From Patescibacteria group bacterium (lineage in GTDB: Bacteria; Patescibacteriota; Patescibacteriia; UBA9570), in the NCBI GenBank assembly GCA_024277435.1, contig JAJRVJ010000029.1, forward strand, positions 1 to 37,152: a stretch of 37,152 nucleotides of DNA. Direction: 5' to 3'. Shown here piece by piece: positions 16,862-24,627 of the stretch (position 1 is its first letter; every line of letters begins with the position of its first letter). The notes under the pieces were generated by a model, which saw only the letters and a program-made list of their open reading frames with translations, was not told the origin of the DNA and searched no databases. A program made the position numbers and the translations under genes.

Positions 16862-17245
16862 TTACGCGTTTGTGAAGTCCAATAGATTATTGAATGCGTA
16901 TACAGCTAATCCCCATGATGCCAAGATGATCACAAGACCAATCAAAGCAGCGACAAGGAGCTTTTTAGCGCCTTCAACTTTTTCTTCATTACCACCGGCA
17001 GTCATCCAACGTAAACCACCAATGAGAATCATTACAACTGCGATCAAGGCAAGAATACCTAGAATCCAGTTAATAACGGAAACCGCAATGTCCTCTGGAC
17101 TGGCATCACCAAGACCAATGTCATTTACATAGTCACCGCCGTAATCGTTAATAGATGCTGCAGCAAATGCTGTTTTAGCAGACAATAGGCTAGCTGCACC
17201 CATGCCTAGATAGGCAATTTTTGAAATATGAGCTGTAAGCTTCAT
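16862..17245 (-). CDS. Two-helix T4SS-pilin-like protein (paralogue 1)
   Basis: Small secreted/membrane protein (127 aa) of the VirB2/TrbC-like pilin group abundant in Patescibacteria. It has a signal peptide ending near SAKTAFA, a short external segment ending GLGDASPEDIAVSVINW, TM1 (ILGILALIAVVMILIGGLRWM), the polar loop AGGNEEKVEGAKKL, and TM2 (VAALIGLVIILASWGLAVYAF). All paralogues in this cluster share this plan and the GNEEx(6)AK loop. ATG 17245 is preferred over GTG 17281, which would put extra residues before the signal peptide. It has its own promoter at 17300-17328 and a leader of about 50 nt. Exact function (pilus, DNA uptake or export) is unknown. Confidence 0.85.
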   Translation of the reverse strand: MKLTAHISKIAYLGMGAASLLSAKTAFAAASINDYGGDYVNDIGLGDASPEDIAVSVINWILGILALIAVVMILIGGLRWMTAGGNEEKVEGAKKLLVAALIGLVIILASWGLAVYAFNNLLDFTNA

Positions 17246-17299
17246 GATTATTGTATAATTTATGAGGTTAAATACCCACACTAATTAAGTAAGGCCTAT

Positions 17300-17328
17300 A
17301 TTGTAGCATCTATTTAAGGTTTTGTCAA
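17300..17328 (-). promoter_or_regulatory. Sigma70-type promoter of pilin-like gene 1
   Basis: On the minus strand TTGACA (17323-17328), a 17-nt spacer and TACAAT (17300-17305). It is near consensus and divergent from the promoter at 17360-17388, with 31 bp between the two elements. Confidence 0.8.
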
Positions 17329-17359
17329 AACTCGCATCACGTTTATTAGTTACAAGATA

Positions 17360-17388
17360 TTGACGAGTGGGTATATCTATGGTATATT
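17360..17388 (+). promoter_or_regulatory. Sigma70-type promoter of the seven-gene pilin-like operon
   Basis: TTGACG (17360-17365), a 17-nt spacer and TATATT (17383-17388). The ATG at 17396 follows 7 nt after the -10, so the predicted transcript is leaderless. Confidence 0.75.
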
Positions 17389-17395
17389 ATGCGTA

Positions 17396-17815
17396 ATGAA
17401 ACTCAAGCGACTCACAGGGTTTATCTTTTCAATCGCTTTAGTAGTTGGGATTTTCTCAACGATGCTTGGGCTATTTCAAGCTCAGGCGTATGAAGTTCGG
17501 GCATATGAGTTAGGATTTGATCCTGGTGATGTGCTACAAACAAAAACGCAGCTAGGAACCAAAGATCCAGCGTATATTGTATTTACTGTTGTGAATACAG
17601 GGCTAGTGTTTTTAGGTATGATTACAGTGGTAATTATTATTGCCGCTGGCTTTATGTTCTTGTTTGCGGCTGGTTCTGAAGAGAAGATTAAAAAGGCAAA
17701 AGATTTATTAAAGGGCGCTATTATTGGTTTGGTAATTGTAATGAGCTCATACGGCGTTGCGCAATTCGTGTTTACCGCTCTTCAGCAAGCAGCAATTGGT
17801 ACTACGGCAAGTTAA
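17396..17815 (+). CDS. Two-helix T4SS-pilin-like protein (paralogue 2)
   Basis: 139 aa, first gene of a seven-gene plus-strand operon. The signal peptide runs to about residue 31 (LFQAQA). The external region contains GFDPGDVLQTKTQLGTKDPAY, TM1 spans about 60-91, the loop is AAGSEEKIKKAKDLLKG (GSEEK replaces GNEEE), and TM2 is AIIGLVIVMSSYGVAQFVF. An upstream in-frame ATG at 17360 lies in the -35 box, so ATG 17396 is the real start. Probable inner-membrane pilin subunit; assembly partners (VirB4/TrbE, VirB6) are not encoded in the window. Confidence 0.85.
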   Translation: MKLKRLTGFIFSIALVVGIFSTMLGLFQAQAYEVRAYELGFDPGDVLQTKTQLGTKDPAYIVFTVVNTGLVFLGMITVVIIIAAGFMFLFAAGSEEKIKKAKDLLKGAIIGLVIVMSSYGVAQFVFTALQQAAIGTTAS

Positions 17816-17838
17816 GGAATTATATAGATAGTAATTTT

Positions 17839-18243
17839 ATGAAAGACTCTGTATCGAAACAATTTAGCAGTAAGCTTCTTAAATACCTTGCTTTGATAGG
17901 ATTGTTATTAATTCCTGTTGCGCTGCAAGCGGCTACACTTTCTATCGATCCATTCTGGGGCGGTGCTACAAACCTTTCAAATACAGGGCTTGGCACTACC
18001 GATCCGGTAGTGGTGGCTTCACAAATCGTGAATGTGTTTTTACGGGTTCTTGGGTTACTTTCAATGTTAATGATGATTTACGGTGGTTGGATTTGGTTAT
18101 GGGCACGTGGCAATGAAGAGGAGATTGGACGCGCTAAAGATATTATCCGTGGTGCGATTATTGGTTTGCTAGTAATTCTTGCTTCATACGGAACAATGCA
18201 ATGGGTGTTCTATTATTTGTCGTCCATTACAAATGTATCGTAA
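17839..18243 (+). CDS. Two-helix T4SS-pilin-like protein (paralogue 3)
   Basis: 134 aa. Signal peptide with LALIGLLLIPVALQAA; external STGLGTTDPVVVASQIVN; TM1 LGLLSMLMMIYGGWIWLW; loop ARGNEEEIGRAKDIIRG; TM2 AIIGLLVILASYGTMQWVF. It is one of the most typical members of the cluster. Its 3' end overlaps the next gene by 11 bp. Confidence 0.85.
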   Translation: MKDSVSKQFSSKLLKYLALIGLLLIPVALQAATLSIDPFWGGATNLSNTGLGTTDPVVVASQIVNVFLRVLGLLSMLMMIYGGWIWLWARGNEEEIGRAKDIIRGAIIGLLVILASYGTMQWVFYYLSSITNVS

Positions 18244-18703
18244 GACATTATCAATTATAACAATCATTACATCAACGGTGTTTACGCTACTTGTTTTTGT
18301 TATGCCGATACATGCCGCAAATACCGGTACAGACGCAGTTGGCTTTGGTTTTGATCCAGGTGAAAGTACGGCTGGAGATACGGAGCTTACAACTGTTGAT
18401 GCACTTACATTTTTAGCTACCGACGTTGATCCTGTAACGGCATCGGTGAATTTGATTAATGCAGCGCTCGCCTTTCTGGGGTTTATTATTGTTGGTATGT
18501 TTTTATACGCAGGATTTATTTGGTTCCGTTCTGGTGACAATGAAGAAGAGATAAAAAAAGCCAAGGATATTATTGTTGGCACACTAATTGGTTTGGTCTT
18601 GACGTTTAGCGCTTATGGAATCGCATACTTAACATTTAGTCAATTATCAAATATAACCGAACAAGATGAAGAAACGTATGAAGCATCGATTACGCCTCAG
18701 TAG
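18233..18703 (+). CDS. Two-helix T4SS-pilin-like protein (paralogue 4)
   Basis: 156 aa from ATG 18233, which overlaps the previous gene by 11 bp. An upstream in-frame ATG at 18179 would place unrelated sequence before the signal peptide. The signal peptide ends near MPIHA. The acidic external region has DAVGFGFDPGESTAGDTELT. TM1 is about AALAFLGFIIVGMFLYAGFIW, the loop is RSGDNEEEIKKAKDIIVG, and TM2 is TLIGLVLTFSAYGIAYLTF, with a charged tail. It has the same fold as its neighbours and a longer, Asp/Glu-rich exposed N-terminus. Confidence 0.83.
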   Translation: MYRKTLSIITIITSTVFTLLVFVMPIHAANTGTDAVGFGFDPGESTAGDTELTTVDALTFLATDVDPVTASVNLINAALAFLGFIIVGMFLYAGFIWFRSGDNEEEIKKAKDIIVGTLIGLVLTFSAYGIAYLTFSQLSNITEQDEETYEASITPQ

Positions 18704-19172
18704 ATTACTATTAGTAACTGTATTTTTAGTGGGCGTATTATTTTCTGTGCCAGCATTGGCTGATGATCCTGATCCTACAGAAGACACACTTGAAACGAGT
18801 GAGGGATCTACTGCAACCGAAGTTGATACTTTTGCTAAAGAAGTGCTGCCATTTGATCCATCAACTACTTCTGATAGTGAATTATCTTCCGGTGATGATA
18901 TTTTAGGCATTGGTAGTAATGATCCAATTACAGTGGCTATTCGCATTACTAACGTAATACTTACTTTGCTGGGAATCACTTTTTTGGTAACATTGATTTA
19001 TGGTGGTACGACATGGGTTTTGGCGCGTGGCAATACCGAGGAGATAGAGAGGGCCAAAAAAATGATTCGTCGTGGCCTAATTGGCTTTATCATCATTCTT
19101 TCCGCATACGGCATAGCTAATTTACTATTTGATCTAGTTGCTACAGCTGGTTCTGGAACGAGCTTCACATAA
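18666..19172 (+). CDS. Two-helix T4SS-pilin-like protein (paralogue 5)
   Basis: 168 aa, overlapping the end of paralogue 4 by 38 bp in another frame (an ATG at 18678 would reduce this to 26 bp). A basic N-terminus is followed by a signal peptide ending VPALA. The external segment is strongly acidic and Ser/Thr-rich (about residues 32-85: DDPDPTEDTLETSEGS and on). TM1 is VILTLLGITFLVTLIYGGTTW, the loop is ARGNTEEIERAKKMIRRG, and TM2 is LIGFIIILSAYGIANLLF. The extended acidic arm sets it apart from the shorter paralogues. Confidence 0.83.
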   Translation: MKKRMKHRLRLSRLLLVTVFLVGVLFSVPALADDPDPTEDTLETSEGSTATEVDTFAKEVLPFDPSTTSDSELSSGDDILGIGSNDPITVAIRITNVILTLLGITFLVTLIYGGTTWVLARGNTEEIERAKKMIRRGLIGFIIILSAYGIANLLFDLVATAGSGTSFT

Positions 19173-19183
19173 TCAATAGATTT

Positions 19184-19657
19184 ATGATTACTATAATGAC
19201 GCAAGATATTTCACGCTCAACCACAAGAATATTATTAGTAATAAGTGCACTTGTATTTGGTGTGTTAATGATACTACTTCCATTGCAAGGTGATGCTATT
19301 TCATTTAATCCGAAAGACAATTTAAGCGGAACAACCAAAGAGTTGGTGCAGGGTGATTTATCAGATTTGGATATAGGGCAGGAGCGCGCTGATGTTATTG
19401 CTATTAACTTAATTAATGTAGCGCTAACCTTATTAGGTACGCTATGCGTAGTTTTGCTTATTTATGGAGGTTTTATTTGGTTGTGGGCACGTGGCAATCA
19501 GGAAGAAGTACAACGAGCAAAAGATATTATTCAAGGAACTATCATTGGCTTGATTATTGTATTGGCCTCGTATGGTATTGTGCGGTACGTATTTGGAACT
19601 GTTGCGGATATTACGGGCGCCTCGTATGTAGATTCTAGCGCAGAATCAGACGATTAA
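19184..19657 (+). CDS. Two-helix T4SS-pilin-like protein (paralogue 6)
   Basis: 157 aa (ATG 19184, or ATG 19196 four residues later). Signal/anchor helix ILLVISALVFGVLMILLP; external ISFNPKDNLSGTTKELVQGD; TM1 ALTLLGTLCVVLLIYGGFIW; loop ARGNQEEVQRAKDIIQG; TM2 TIIGLIIVLASYGIVRYVF; Ser/Asp tail. It starts 11 bp after paralogue 5. Confidence 0.84.
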   Translation: MITIMTQDISRSTTRILLVISALVFGVLMILLPLQGDAISFNPKDNLSGTTKELVQGDLSDLDIGQERADVIAINLINVALTLLGTLCVVLLIYGGFIWLWARGNQEEVQRAKDIIQGTIIGLIIVLASYGIVRYVFGTVADITGASYVDSSAESDD

Positions 19658-19690
19658 TTTGAACCACTTAGTTATTATTTATTTGGAATT

Positions 19691-20095
19691 ATGAACAAGC
19701 AACTCTCTAAAGTAAAAACTAAAGCACTAAGCTTAACCGCTTTGGCAGTAGGCGTGATTTCTGTTCCATTTATTGCATTGGCTGCATATACTCCACAACA
19801 GCCTTCGTTTGATCCAAATTTTAATGCTCAGCGTAATACTGGATTGGGTAATGCGATGCCACAAGATGTGGCGGCTGGTATCATTGGTTGGGTGCTGGGC
19901 TTATTAGCAATTATTGCTTTAATCTTGATAATTTATGGTGGTTTTATATGGATGTTCTCACGAGGTAACGAGGAAGAAGTAAAAAAGGCCAAGGATATTT
20001 TACAAGGAGCTTTATTTGGCTTAGTAGTTATCTTGGCATCATACGGAATAACGAGTTATGTATTTGAGAATTTAGTAAACATTACCAATGCGTAA
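19691..20095 (+). CDS. Two-helix T4SS-pilin-like protein (paralogue 7)
   Basis: 134 aa. Signal peptide ending FIALAAY; external PSFDPNFNAQRNTGLGNAMP; TM1 VLGLLAIIALILIIYGGFIW; loop SRGNEEEVKKAKDILQG; TM2 ALFGLVVILASYGITSYVF. By its TGLG motif and length it is closest to paralogues 1 and 3. The last 8 bp overlap the next gene. Confidence 0.85.
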   Translation: MNKQLSKVKTKALSLTALAVGVISVPFIALAAYTPQQPSFDPNFNAQRNTGLGNAMPQDVAAGIIGWVLGLLAIIALILIIYGGFIWMFSRGNEEEVKKAKDILQGALFGLVVILASYGITSYVFENLVNITNA

Positions 20096-20606
20096 GACAT
20101 TAGCGCTAATTTTCTTATTAGTTGCTAGCGTTTTTGTTGCGCAGTCTTTGGTTGTGTACGCTGCAGAATACCAACAGCAGCCAATTGTATTAGATCCTGA
20201 CGGAACATTTCAAGAGGGTAGTAGGATTGGCAGCTATGAAGTACTTGATTGTGGTGAAGAAACGGGCGATGGCGAAGGTATGTTTGATGGTGGTGGTTAT
20301 CTGGATAGCTTAAACTGGGATGGTAGTACGTGTGGACCAACTGGTGGTCCGGTATTAATAGCTTCGCAGATAATAAACCGTTTATTACAAGTATTGGGAT
20401 TAATCGCTCTGGCTATTATGGTATACGGTGGTTATATTTGGATGATGGCGCGTGGCAACGAAGAAGAGGTTGGTAAGGCGCGTAACTTAGTTATTGGAAC
20501 AGTTTCCGCAATAGGAATAATTCTTAGTTCCTACCTTATTATGAATTTTATCTTTACAGCATTTGTTGGGTACTCTGGCGGTTATACAGGTGGATTAGGA
20601 ATTTAA
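20088..20606 (+). CDS. Two-helix T4SS-pilin-like protein (paralogue 8, with Cys pair)
   Basis: 172 aa, last gene of the plus-strand pilin operon. The signal peptide ends near VVYAAE. The external domain is long (about residues 25-90), Gly/Asp-rich and has two cysteines (VLDCGEETGDG, STCGPTGG) that could form a disulfide. TM1 is LLQVLGLIALAIMVYGGYIW, the loop is ARGNEEEVGKARNLVIG, and TM2 is TVSAIGIILSSYLIMNFIF. The Gly-rich C-terminus is YSGGYTGGLGI. It is followed by a strong bidirectional terminator. Confidence 0.83.
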   Translation: MRKTLALIFLLVASVFVAQSLVVYAAEYQQQPIVLDPDGTFQEGSRIGSYEVLDCGEETGDGEGMFDGGGYLDSLNWDGSTCGPTGGPVLIASQIINRLLQVLGLIALAIMVYGGYIWMMARGNEEEVGKARNLVIGTVSAIGIILSSYLIMNFIFTAFVGYSGGYTGGLGI

Positions 20607-20627
20607 CAGGAGTAGCGTTGCGTAAAT

Positions 20628-20659
20628 AAAAAGAACGAGGCGCACGCCTCGTTCTTTTT
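20628..20659. terminator. Bidirectional rho-independent terminator
   Basis: 15-bp stem AAAAAGAACGAGGCG with a 2-nt loop and A/T runs on both sides, located between convergent pilin-like genes ending at 20606 and 20688. Confidence 0.88.
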
Positions 20660-20687
20660 ATAGTTGTTACCGCTATTATTCTGGATG

Positions 20688-21059
20688 TTATCCTTGAGCT
20701 GCTGCTTGAAAGAGGCTGAATGTGTAATCTAGAATGGCGTAACTACTGAGAATAATTGCTAAACCTATTACAGCCCATAATAGCGTAGAGCGGCCTTTGT
20801 TGATTTTTTCTTCATTACCACCAGAGAAAATTAATTTGAATCCACCGTAGATGAATACTAATAATGTAATAGCGCCAACTACTCCAAGAACGGCTTGTGT
20901 GATTCTTGCAATAATATAAATTGGTTCACTTGGCGTGTCGCTGCCGAATGGATTTGAAAGCACGGCTGTTTCTGCGCGTACAATTAATGGTGTAGCGCTA
21001 GCCCATACCGTTCCGATGGCGATGTATGCTGATGTATTGAAGGCTTTTCGAATTGTCAT
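20688..21059 (-). CDS. Two-helix T4SS-pilin-like protein (paralogue 9)
   Basis: 123 aa. Signal peptide IAIGTVWASATPLIVRA; external ETAVLSNPFGSDTPSEPIYI; TM1 AVLGVVGAITLLVFIYGGFK; loop SGGNEEKINKGRSTLLW; TM2 AVIGLAIILSSYAILDYTF. The loop differs from the others (KGRST instead of RAKDI). It lies 14 bp after the Cys-rich paralogue and is probably the last gene of the solute-binding-protein/pilin operon. Confidence 0.84.
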   Translation of the reverse strand: MTIRKAFNTSAYIAIGTVWASATPLIVRAETAVLSNPFGSDTPSEPIYIIARITQAVLGVVGAITLLVFIYGGFKLIFSGGNEEKINKGRSTLLWAVIGLAIILSSYAILDYTFSLFQAAAQG

Positions 21060-21073
21060 AGTAAGGTAGCTAG

Positions 21074-21916
21074 TTATTTTTTATTCACACAAACTTGATC
21101 TGTACTCGGGCAAGATATATCATCGTGCTTAGTGTAGTTTTTAACGCTATCTTGATCAACATCATACACCTCTTGGGTAACGCATAGATATTCTTTACCA
21201 GCCGCATTCCTTTTCGTATCATAAGTAACTTGAGCGCAAGGCGATGCGCAAAAGCAGGCATTGTCTGTAAAGGTGGCACTTCCTATATCTGATGTGGTAT
21301 TTTCTGTGCTGCACTTGCGGTTATCACCTTCCTTAGGATCTGAGTTAATGGTTCGGAAGCAGGTGCAGTTAGTGCTATTACTATCGGTGCATTCACCAGA
21401 GCTGCCACACACCTCTCCAATATACTTGCCGGTACCCGGGGTGGAGACTGGATCGCAGGCCGGCAGAGACCACCAGTTTGTAGCCTTGCCGAATACCGTT
21501 ACACTTGCCTCGGTAGTAGTATTATCGGTTGTAAGGTTTGAATTGGCACCCTGATAGGCGATGCGTACTACAAAATTTATCGCAAACCAGGCACCAAATA
21601 CGATAGCAACTCCAGTAACTGTTCCTACGAGAATTTTCTTACCAGTTTCAATCCGCTGTTCATTTCCGGCGGACATTACCAAAAATAGACCACCAACAAT
21701 AAACATTAGCAAGGATATTCCGCTTAAAGACCCGGCAATAATATTCGATAGATTAATAAAGAAGTCAGCAATATCACAGATTCCACAACCAAGTTCACTT
21801 TGGCATTTTTCTGGAACTATCGATATAGCGCGACCAGATAGCGGTATTACTGCAATCACCAGTAAGCTAATAACTCTCCAACCGCGTTTCCATAGGTGTT
21901 GTAGTGTGTTTGCCAT
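21074..21916 (-). CDS. T4SS-pilin-like protein with Cys-rich C-terminal domain (paralogue 10)
   Basis: 280 aa from ATG 21916, with AAGGA nine nt upstream; ATG 21934 would overlap the previous gene by 14 bp. The N-terminal signal peptide is followed by three Cys (EKCQSELGCGICD), TM1 IAGSLSGISLLMFIVGGLFLV, loop SAGNEQRIETGKKILVG and TM2 TVTGVAIVFGAWFAINFVV, matching the pilin plan. A unique exposed domain of about 145 residues follows, with twelve more cysteines (VCGSSGECTDSNSTNCTCF, ACFCASPC and others), suggesting a disulfide-stabilised domain. It could be a pilus-tip or adhesin-like subunit. This extension is the clearest departure from the other nine paralogues. Confidence 0.8.
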   Translation of the reverse strand: MANTLQHLWKRGWRVISLLVIAVIPLSGRAISIVPEKCQSELGCGICDIADFFINLSNIIAGSLSGISLLMFIVGGLFLVMSAGNEQRIETGKKILVGTVTGVAIVFGAWFAINFVVRIAYQGANSNLTTDNTTTEASVTVFGKATNWWSLPACDPVSTPGTGKYIGEVCGSSGECTDSNSTNCTCFRTINSDPKEGDNRKCSTENTTSDIGSATFTDNACFCASPCAQVTYDTKRNAAGKEYLCVTQEVYDVDQDSVKNYTKHDDISCPSTDQVCVNKK

Positions 21917-21920
21917 GCGC

Positions 21921-23306
21921 TTAGTCCTTATCATAGGTTAATGATACTTGATCGGCTGCATTTTGGACAGCTTTTATTTCGCTTAATCGCCCCTCATTTA
22001 CAACGGTAATCATATTCTCAAAAATACTTTCCGTTTCCGTGGGGTCGTTACCAGCATACCAACTTTGAGCAGTAAGGCTTTGATCGGCAAAAATTGAAAG
22101 TACATAATCTTCTTGTTGATCTGCTAGTACAGCCTTTAAGGCGGCTGGTAATTGAGTTCGTTCGATGTAATCGGCTACTATGCCTTGTTCTGTAGTAATT
22201 GCTTGGATAAGACCCCACGCTTCATCTGGATAGTCGCTATTGGCCGCTACTGTTTCCACCCAATAGTTTGCATAGTTTACATCGGCGTTAGGATTGGTTT
22301 GCGGTACGCTAGTTACGTCAAAGTTTAAATTAGGAGCGCGACTTTGAATTTCTTCTAAATGATAATGATAACCAACAAAGAAAGCGGTTTGTTCGTTAAT
22401 AAATGCTTCAAGTGCATCTGGTTGCTCAGCATTCCAGCTGTACCACTCTACGTCTGGATTAGCAAAGCTTGTATAGAATTCTACCGCGCGTACGCCTGGG
22501 TAGTAATCTTTTTGCTCTTTATCTTAATTAGCGAATGCTACACGATTACCTATAGTCATGGTGGCGCCATTTTGCATCATTAACAGTGATACGATATCCA
22601 TTGAGCGCGGTACGTTATTACTTGTACCAAAGGCTGCTCCAGATTGAATAAGATTATTATCAACATCTTGTAGTGTAAGGCGTGGTACTTGATCTACAAA
22701 ATCCTGCCAAGTTACTGGTGGAAGCGCTATTTTTACGCGACTTAACATGTCTTTGTTGTAGTATAAAACAAGCGTATCCATTGATAACGGAAGTCCAAAT
22801 ACACGTTCACGGGCTTGAGCATCATCCGATTCACGATAGTCATAAACAACATCGTCGTAAACAACCTGTGGAAAGCTACTTGATACTTGCTGCACAGATA
22901 TGGTACGTAAAGTTTGTGGTGTAATAATGGTTTCTTTGGTGCCAAGTGATTTTTCTGTAACTACCGTTGTTAAATCAATGGTATCTTGTAGTGGCTGAAT
23001 CAAATCTTTGAATGCCGCAATGTGGGTATTTGGTAATGAATAAATATCAGGGCCCTCACCTTTAAGCCAGGAGCTAATTAATTCATCTTCGTATTCGTTC
23101 GGGCTTAGTTGGCGAACTCGAACTGTAATGTATGGGTGAGTTGCAGTAAATTGAAGAATTGATTGGTTAAGTTGTTCGGTATCGCTAAATACTGTCCAAT
23201 AATCTAAAACCAAAGCATCTGGTTGCGTATCGCGTGATTTGCAAATAGCACCACTAGTAGTAATTAAAATAAGTAGCAATGAAAGACCAAATATACTGCG
23301 TTTCAT
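21921..23306 (-). pseudogene. Extracellular solute-binding protein (family 1), interrupted by an in-frame TAA
   Basis: ABC-type sugar-binding-like lipoprotein or secreted protein. From ATG 23306 the frame reads 260 codons (MKRSIFGLSLLLILITTSG..., VLDYWTVFSDTEQLNQSI, EGPDIYSLPNTHI, GLPLSMDTLVLYYNKDML) to TAA at 22524-22526. It then continues without any other stop to 21921, including VRAVEFYTSFANPDVEWYSW, INEQTAFFVGYHYHLEEIQ and DEAWGLIQAITTEQG. Both halves are in the same frame and together make a normal-length protein (461 aa). So this is a single nonsense change, a sequencing error or a read-through stop, and no indel is needed. The signal peptide has a Cys after TTSGAI, a poor lipobox. No permease genes are nearby. 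It has its own promoter and is co-transcribed with pilin-like paralogues 10 and 9. Confidence 0.85.
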
Positions 23307-23312
23307 AAATCT

Positions 23313-23341
23313 ACCATACCATTTTTTGTTAGATTTTGCAA
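23313..23341 (-). promoter_or_regulatory. Promoter of the solute-binding-protein/pilin unit
   Basis: On the minus strand TTGCAA (23336-23341), a 17-nt spacer and TATGGT (23313-23318), ending 6 nt before ATG 23306: a predicted leaderless transcript. It supports the ATG rather than the longer TTG/GTG-initiated reading frame. Confidence 0.6.
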
Positions 23342-23349
23342 GTCGTATA

Positions 23350-24591
23350 CTAGTCAATTTCTATATCGTAGGACCGCTGTAGTAATTGAGTGAATTCTTT
23401 ATGAAGTGCGTCTGGATGAGCGGCATCTTTATATATTAATAAATCCACATACCGTTTTACTGGCCAGAATCGCTTTACGCGCGGAACAACTATAAATTTT
23501 GAAGATATATTTACATCACAAGCAAAATGTTCGAGTTGGATAACGTCATTATCACCAATGGTTTTTTCTGCAAGTACTAGAGGTAGGTCCTCATTAAATT
23601 CTAAAAGATTTTGAATAGTGAACCAAAATGTATTGGTATTGAACCAGGGGATAGTAGATTGATCAAACTGTTTAGGAAACTTCATTTGTTCAACGATAAT
23701 GAGTTCATTATCTACAAAACATGGAGCGCCTCCTTTATCGCCAGCTTCTTTAGCTGCTAGCTCAACGGTGCGACCTTGTTGGTGAGCAATGTGGTAGCCT
23801 AGTAAATCTGGAGTTATGGTAGAGCCGAGATTATCGATGTTCGCAAAGAACATATACTTTATATTTGGAACGCGAGTATTGCGGAGGTAGTCTTGTAGTA
23901 AATAAATAAAGTCACCATGTCCACAGGGTGCGTAGGATAAATTTCCACGAGAATTTACAAATACATCAACGTTTTTTAAATCTTTCACATTTGAAAATCG
24001 TGGAATCGTTGGTTGCTGAACAACAAAATGAAAGCGATCTGGATCTAAAGCTGGATATTTTTTAAAAAGTGTTTTTAAGTGTGTTCGAGTTGCCTCATCG
24101 GTAATAAAGCTATTCATCAGTAATATGTGTGGGTGAACAGCTAGTTTGTGTTGTTTGGTAAGTTTTAATAAGTTACGAATTTTTAATTCAAGATAACTCA
24201 TGTCCTTATGTACGGGTGTTATACCTTTTGGCGAAGTTTTTATGTCGTTGCTTATTGCATCAAGGTCTTGCTTGTAGAGCTCATATTCATCTGGTGATAC
24301 TTTTGATCCATCGAAATAGCGGGTAGCGGCCCCGCCATTCAGCCAAAATACCAATAATTCATCATTCTTTAGTGCTTCTGCCCCAATATTTTTAAGGGCT
24401 ACTTGGTTGATATCTTCATAATGATCAACGTCTGTTTGCTTGGGGGTGGTGAGTTTTTCTTCATCAATTACAAAAGAGCTGTGATCTAATTCACCAGTTT
24501 GGAGCTTAATATGAAGGGATTTTATGTGATCAGGATCTATGCCTCGGTTGCGCAGTTGTCCTTGAATATCTTCACGATCTATATGATACAT
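23350..24591 (-). CDS. UDPGP-family nucleotidyltransferase (UTP--sugar-1-phosphate uridylyltransferase-like)
   Basis: 413 aa, cytoplasmic, of the eukaryote-type UDPGP family (UDP-glucose/UDP-GlcNAc pyrophosphorylases), which make UDP-sugars from UTP and a sugar-1-phosphate. Visible are a divergent N-terminal glycine-rich loop VFWLNGGAATRYFDGSK (about residues 81-97), HKDMSYLELKIRNL, the uridine-binding YAPCGHGDFIYLL, FFANIDNLGSTITPDLLG, and the KGGAPC and NTNTFWFTIQNLL elements. The usual loop is GGxGTRLG, so GGAATRY is atypical and the nucleotide or sugar specificity should stay open. A leaderless promoter lies just upstream. It may feed the GT4/STT3-like glycan machinery. Confidence 0.85.
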   Translation of the reverse strand: MYHIDREDIQGQLRNRGIDPDHIKSLHIKLQTGELDHSSFVIDEEKLTTPKQTDVDHYEDINQVALKNIGAEALKNDELLVFWLNGGAATRYFDGSKVSPDEYELYKQDLDAISNDIKTSPKGITPVHKDMSYLELKIRNLLKLTKQHKLAVHPHILLMNSFITDEATRTHLKTLFKKYPALDPDRFHFVVQQPTIPRFSNVKDLKNVDVFVNSRGNLSYAPCGHGDFIYLLQDYLRNTRVPNIKYMFFANIDNLGSTITPDLLGYHIAHQQGRTVELAAKEAGDKGGAPCFVDNELIIVEQMKFPKQFDQSTIPWFNTNTFWFTIQNLLEFNEDLPLVLAEKTIGDNDVIQLEHFACDVNISSKFIVVPRVKRFWPVKRYVDLLIYKDAAHPDALHKEFTQLLQRSYDIEID

Positions 24592-24598
24592 GAAGGAT

Positions 24599-24627
24599 AC
24601 TATAACATTTTATATGATATTTTTCAA
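24599..24627 (-). promoter_or_regulatory. Promoter of the UDPGP-like gene
   Basis: On the minus strand TTGAAA (24622-24627), a 17-nt spacer and TATAGT (24599-24604), followed by 7 nt and then ATG 24591. A leaderless transcript is predicted. The element overlaps the 3' end of the BtuF-like gene. Confidence 0.7.

Noticed and set aside
21561-21941. Plus-strand reading frame of 126 aa
   Set aside because: Antisense to the membrane helices of the Cys-rich pilin-like gene; composition is that of a shadow.
21921-22259. Separate 112-aa gene starting at GTG 22259
   Set aside because: The frame is open far upstream to the TAA at 22524 and homology is continuous, so this is the C-terminal part of the solute-binding protein and not an independent gene.
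23350-24591. A standard UDP-glucose pyrophosphorylase of the bacterial GalU type
   Set aside because: The nucleotide loop GGAATRY and PCGHGD motif fit the eukaryote-type UDPGP family, not GalU; the specific substrate was left open.
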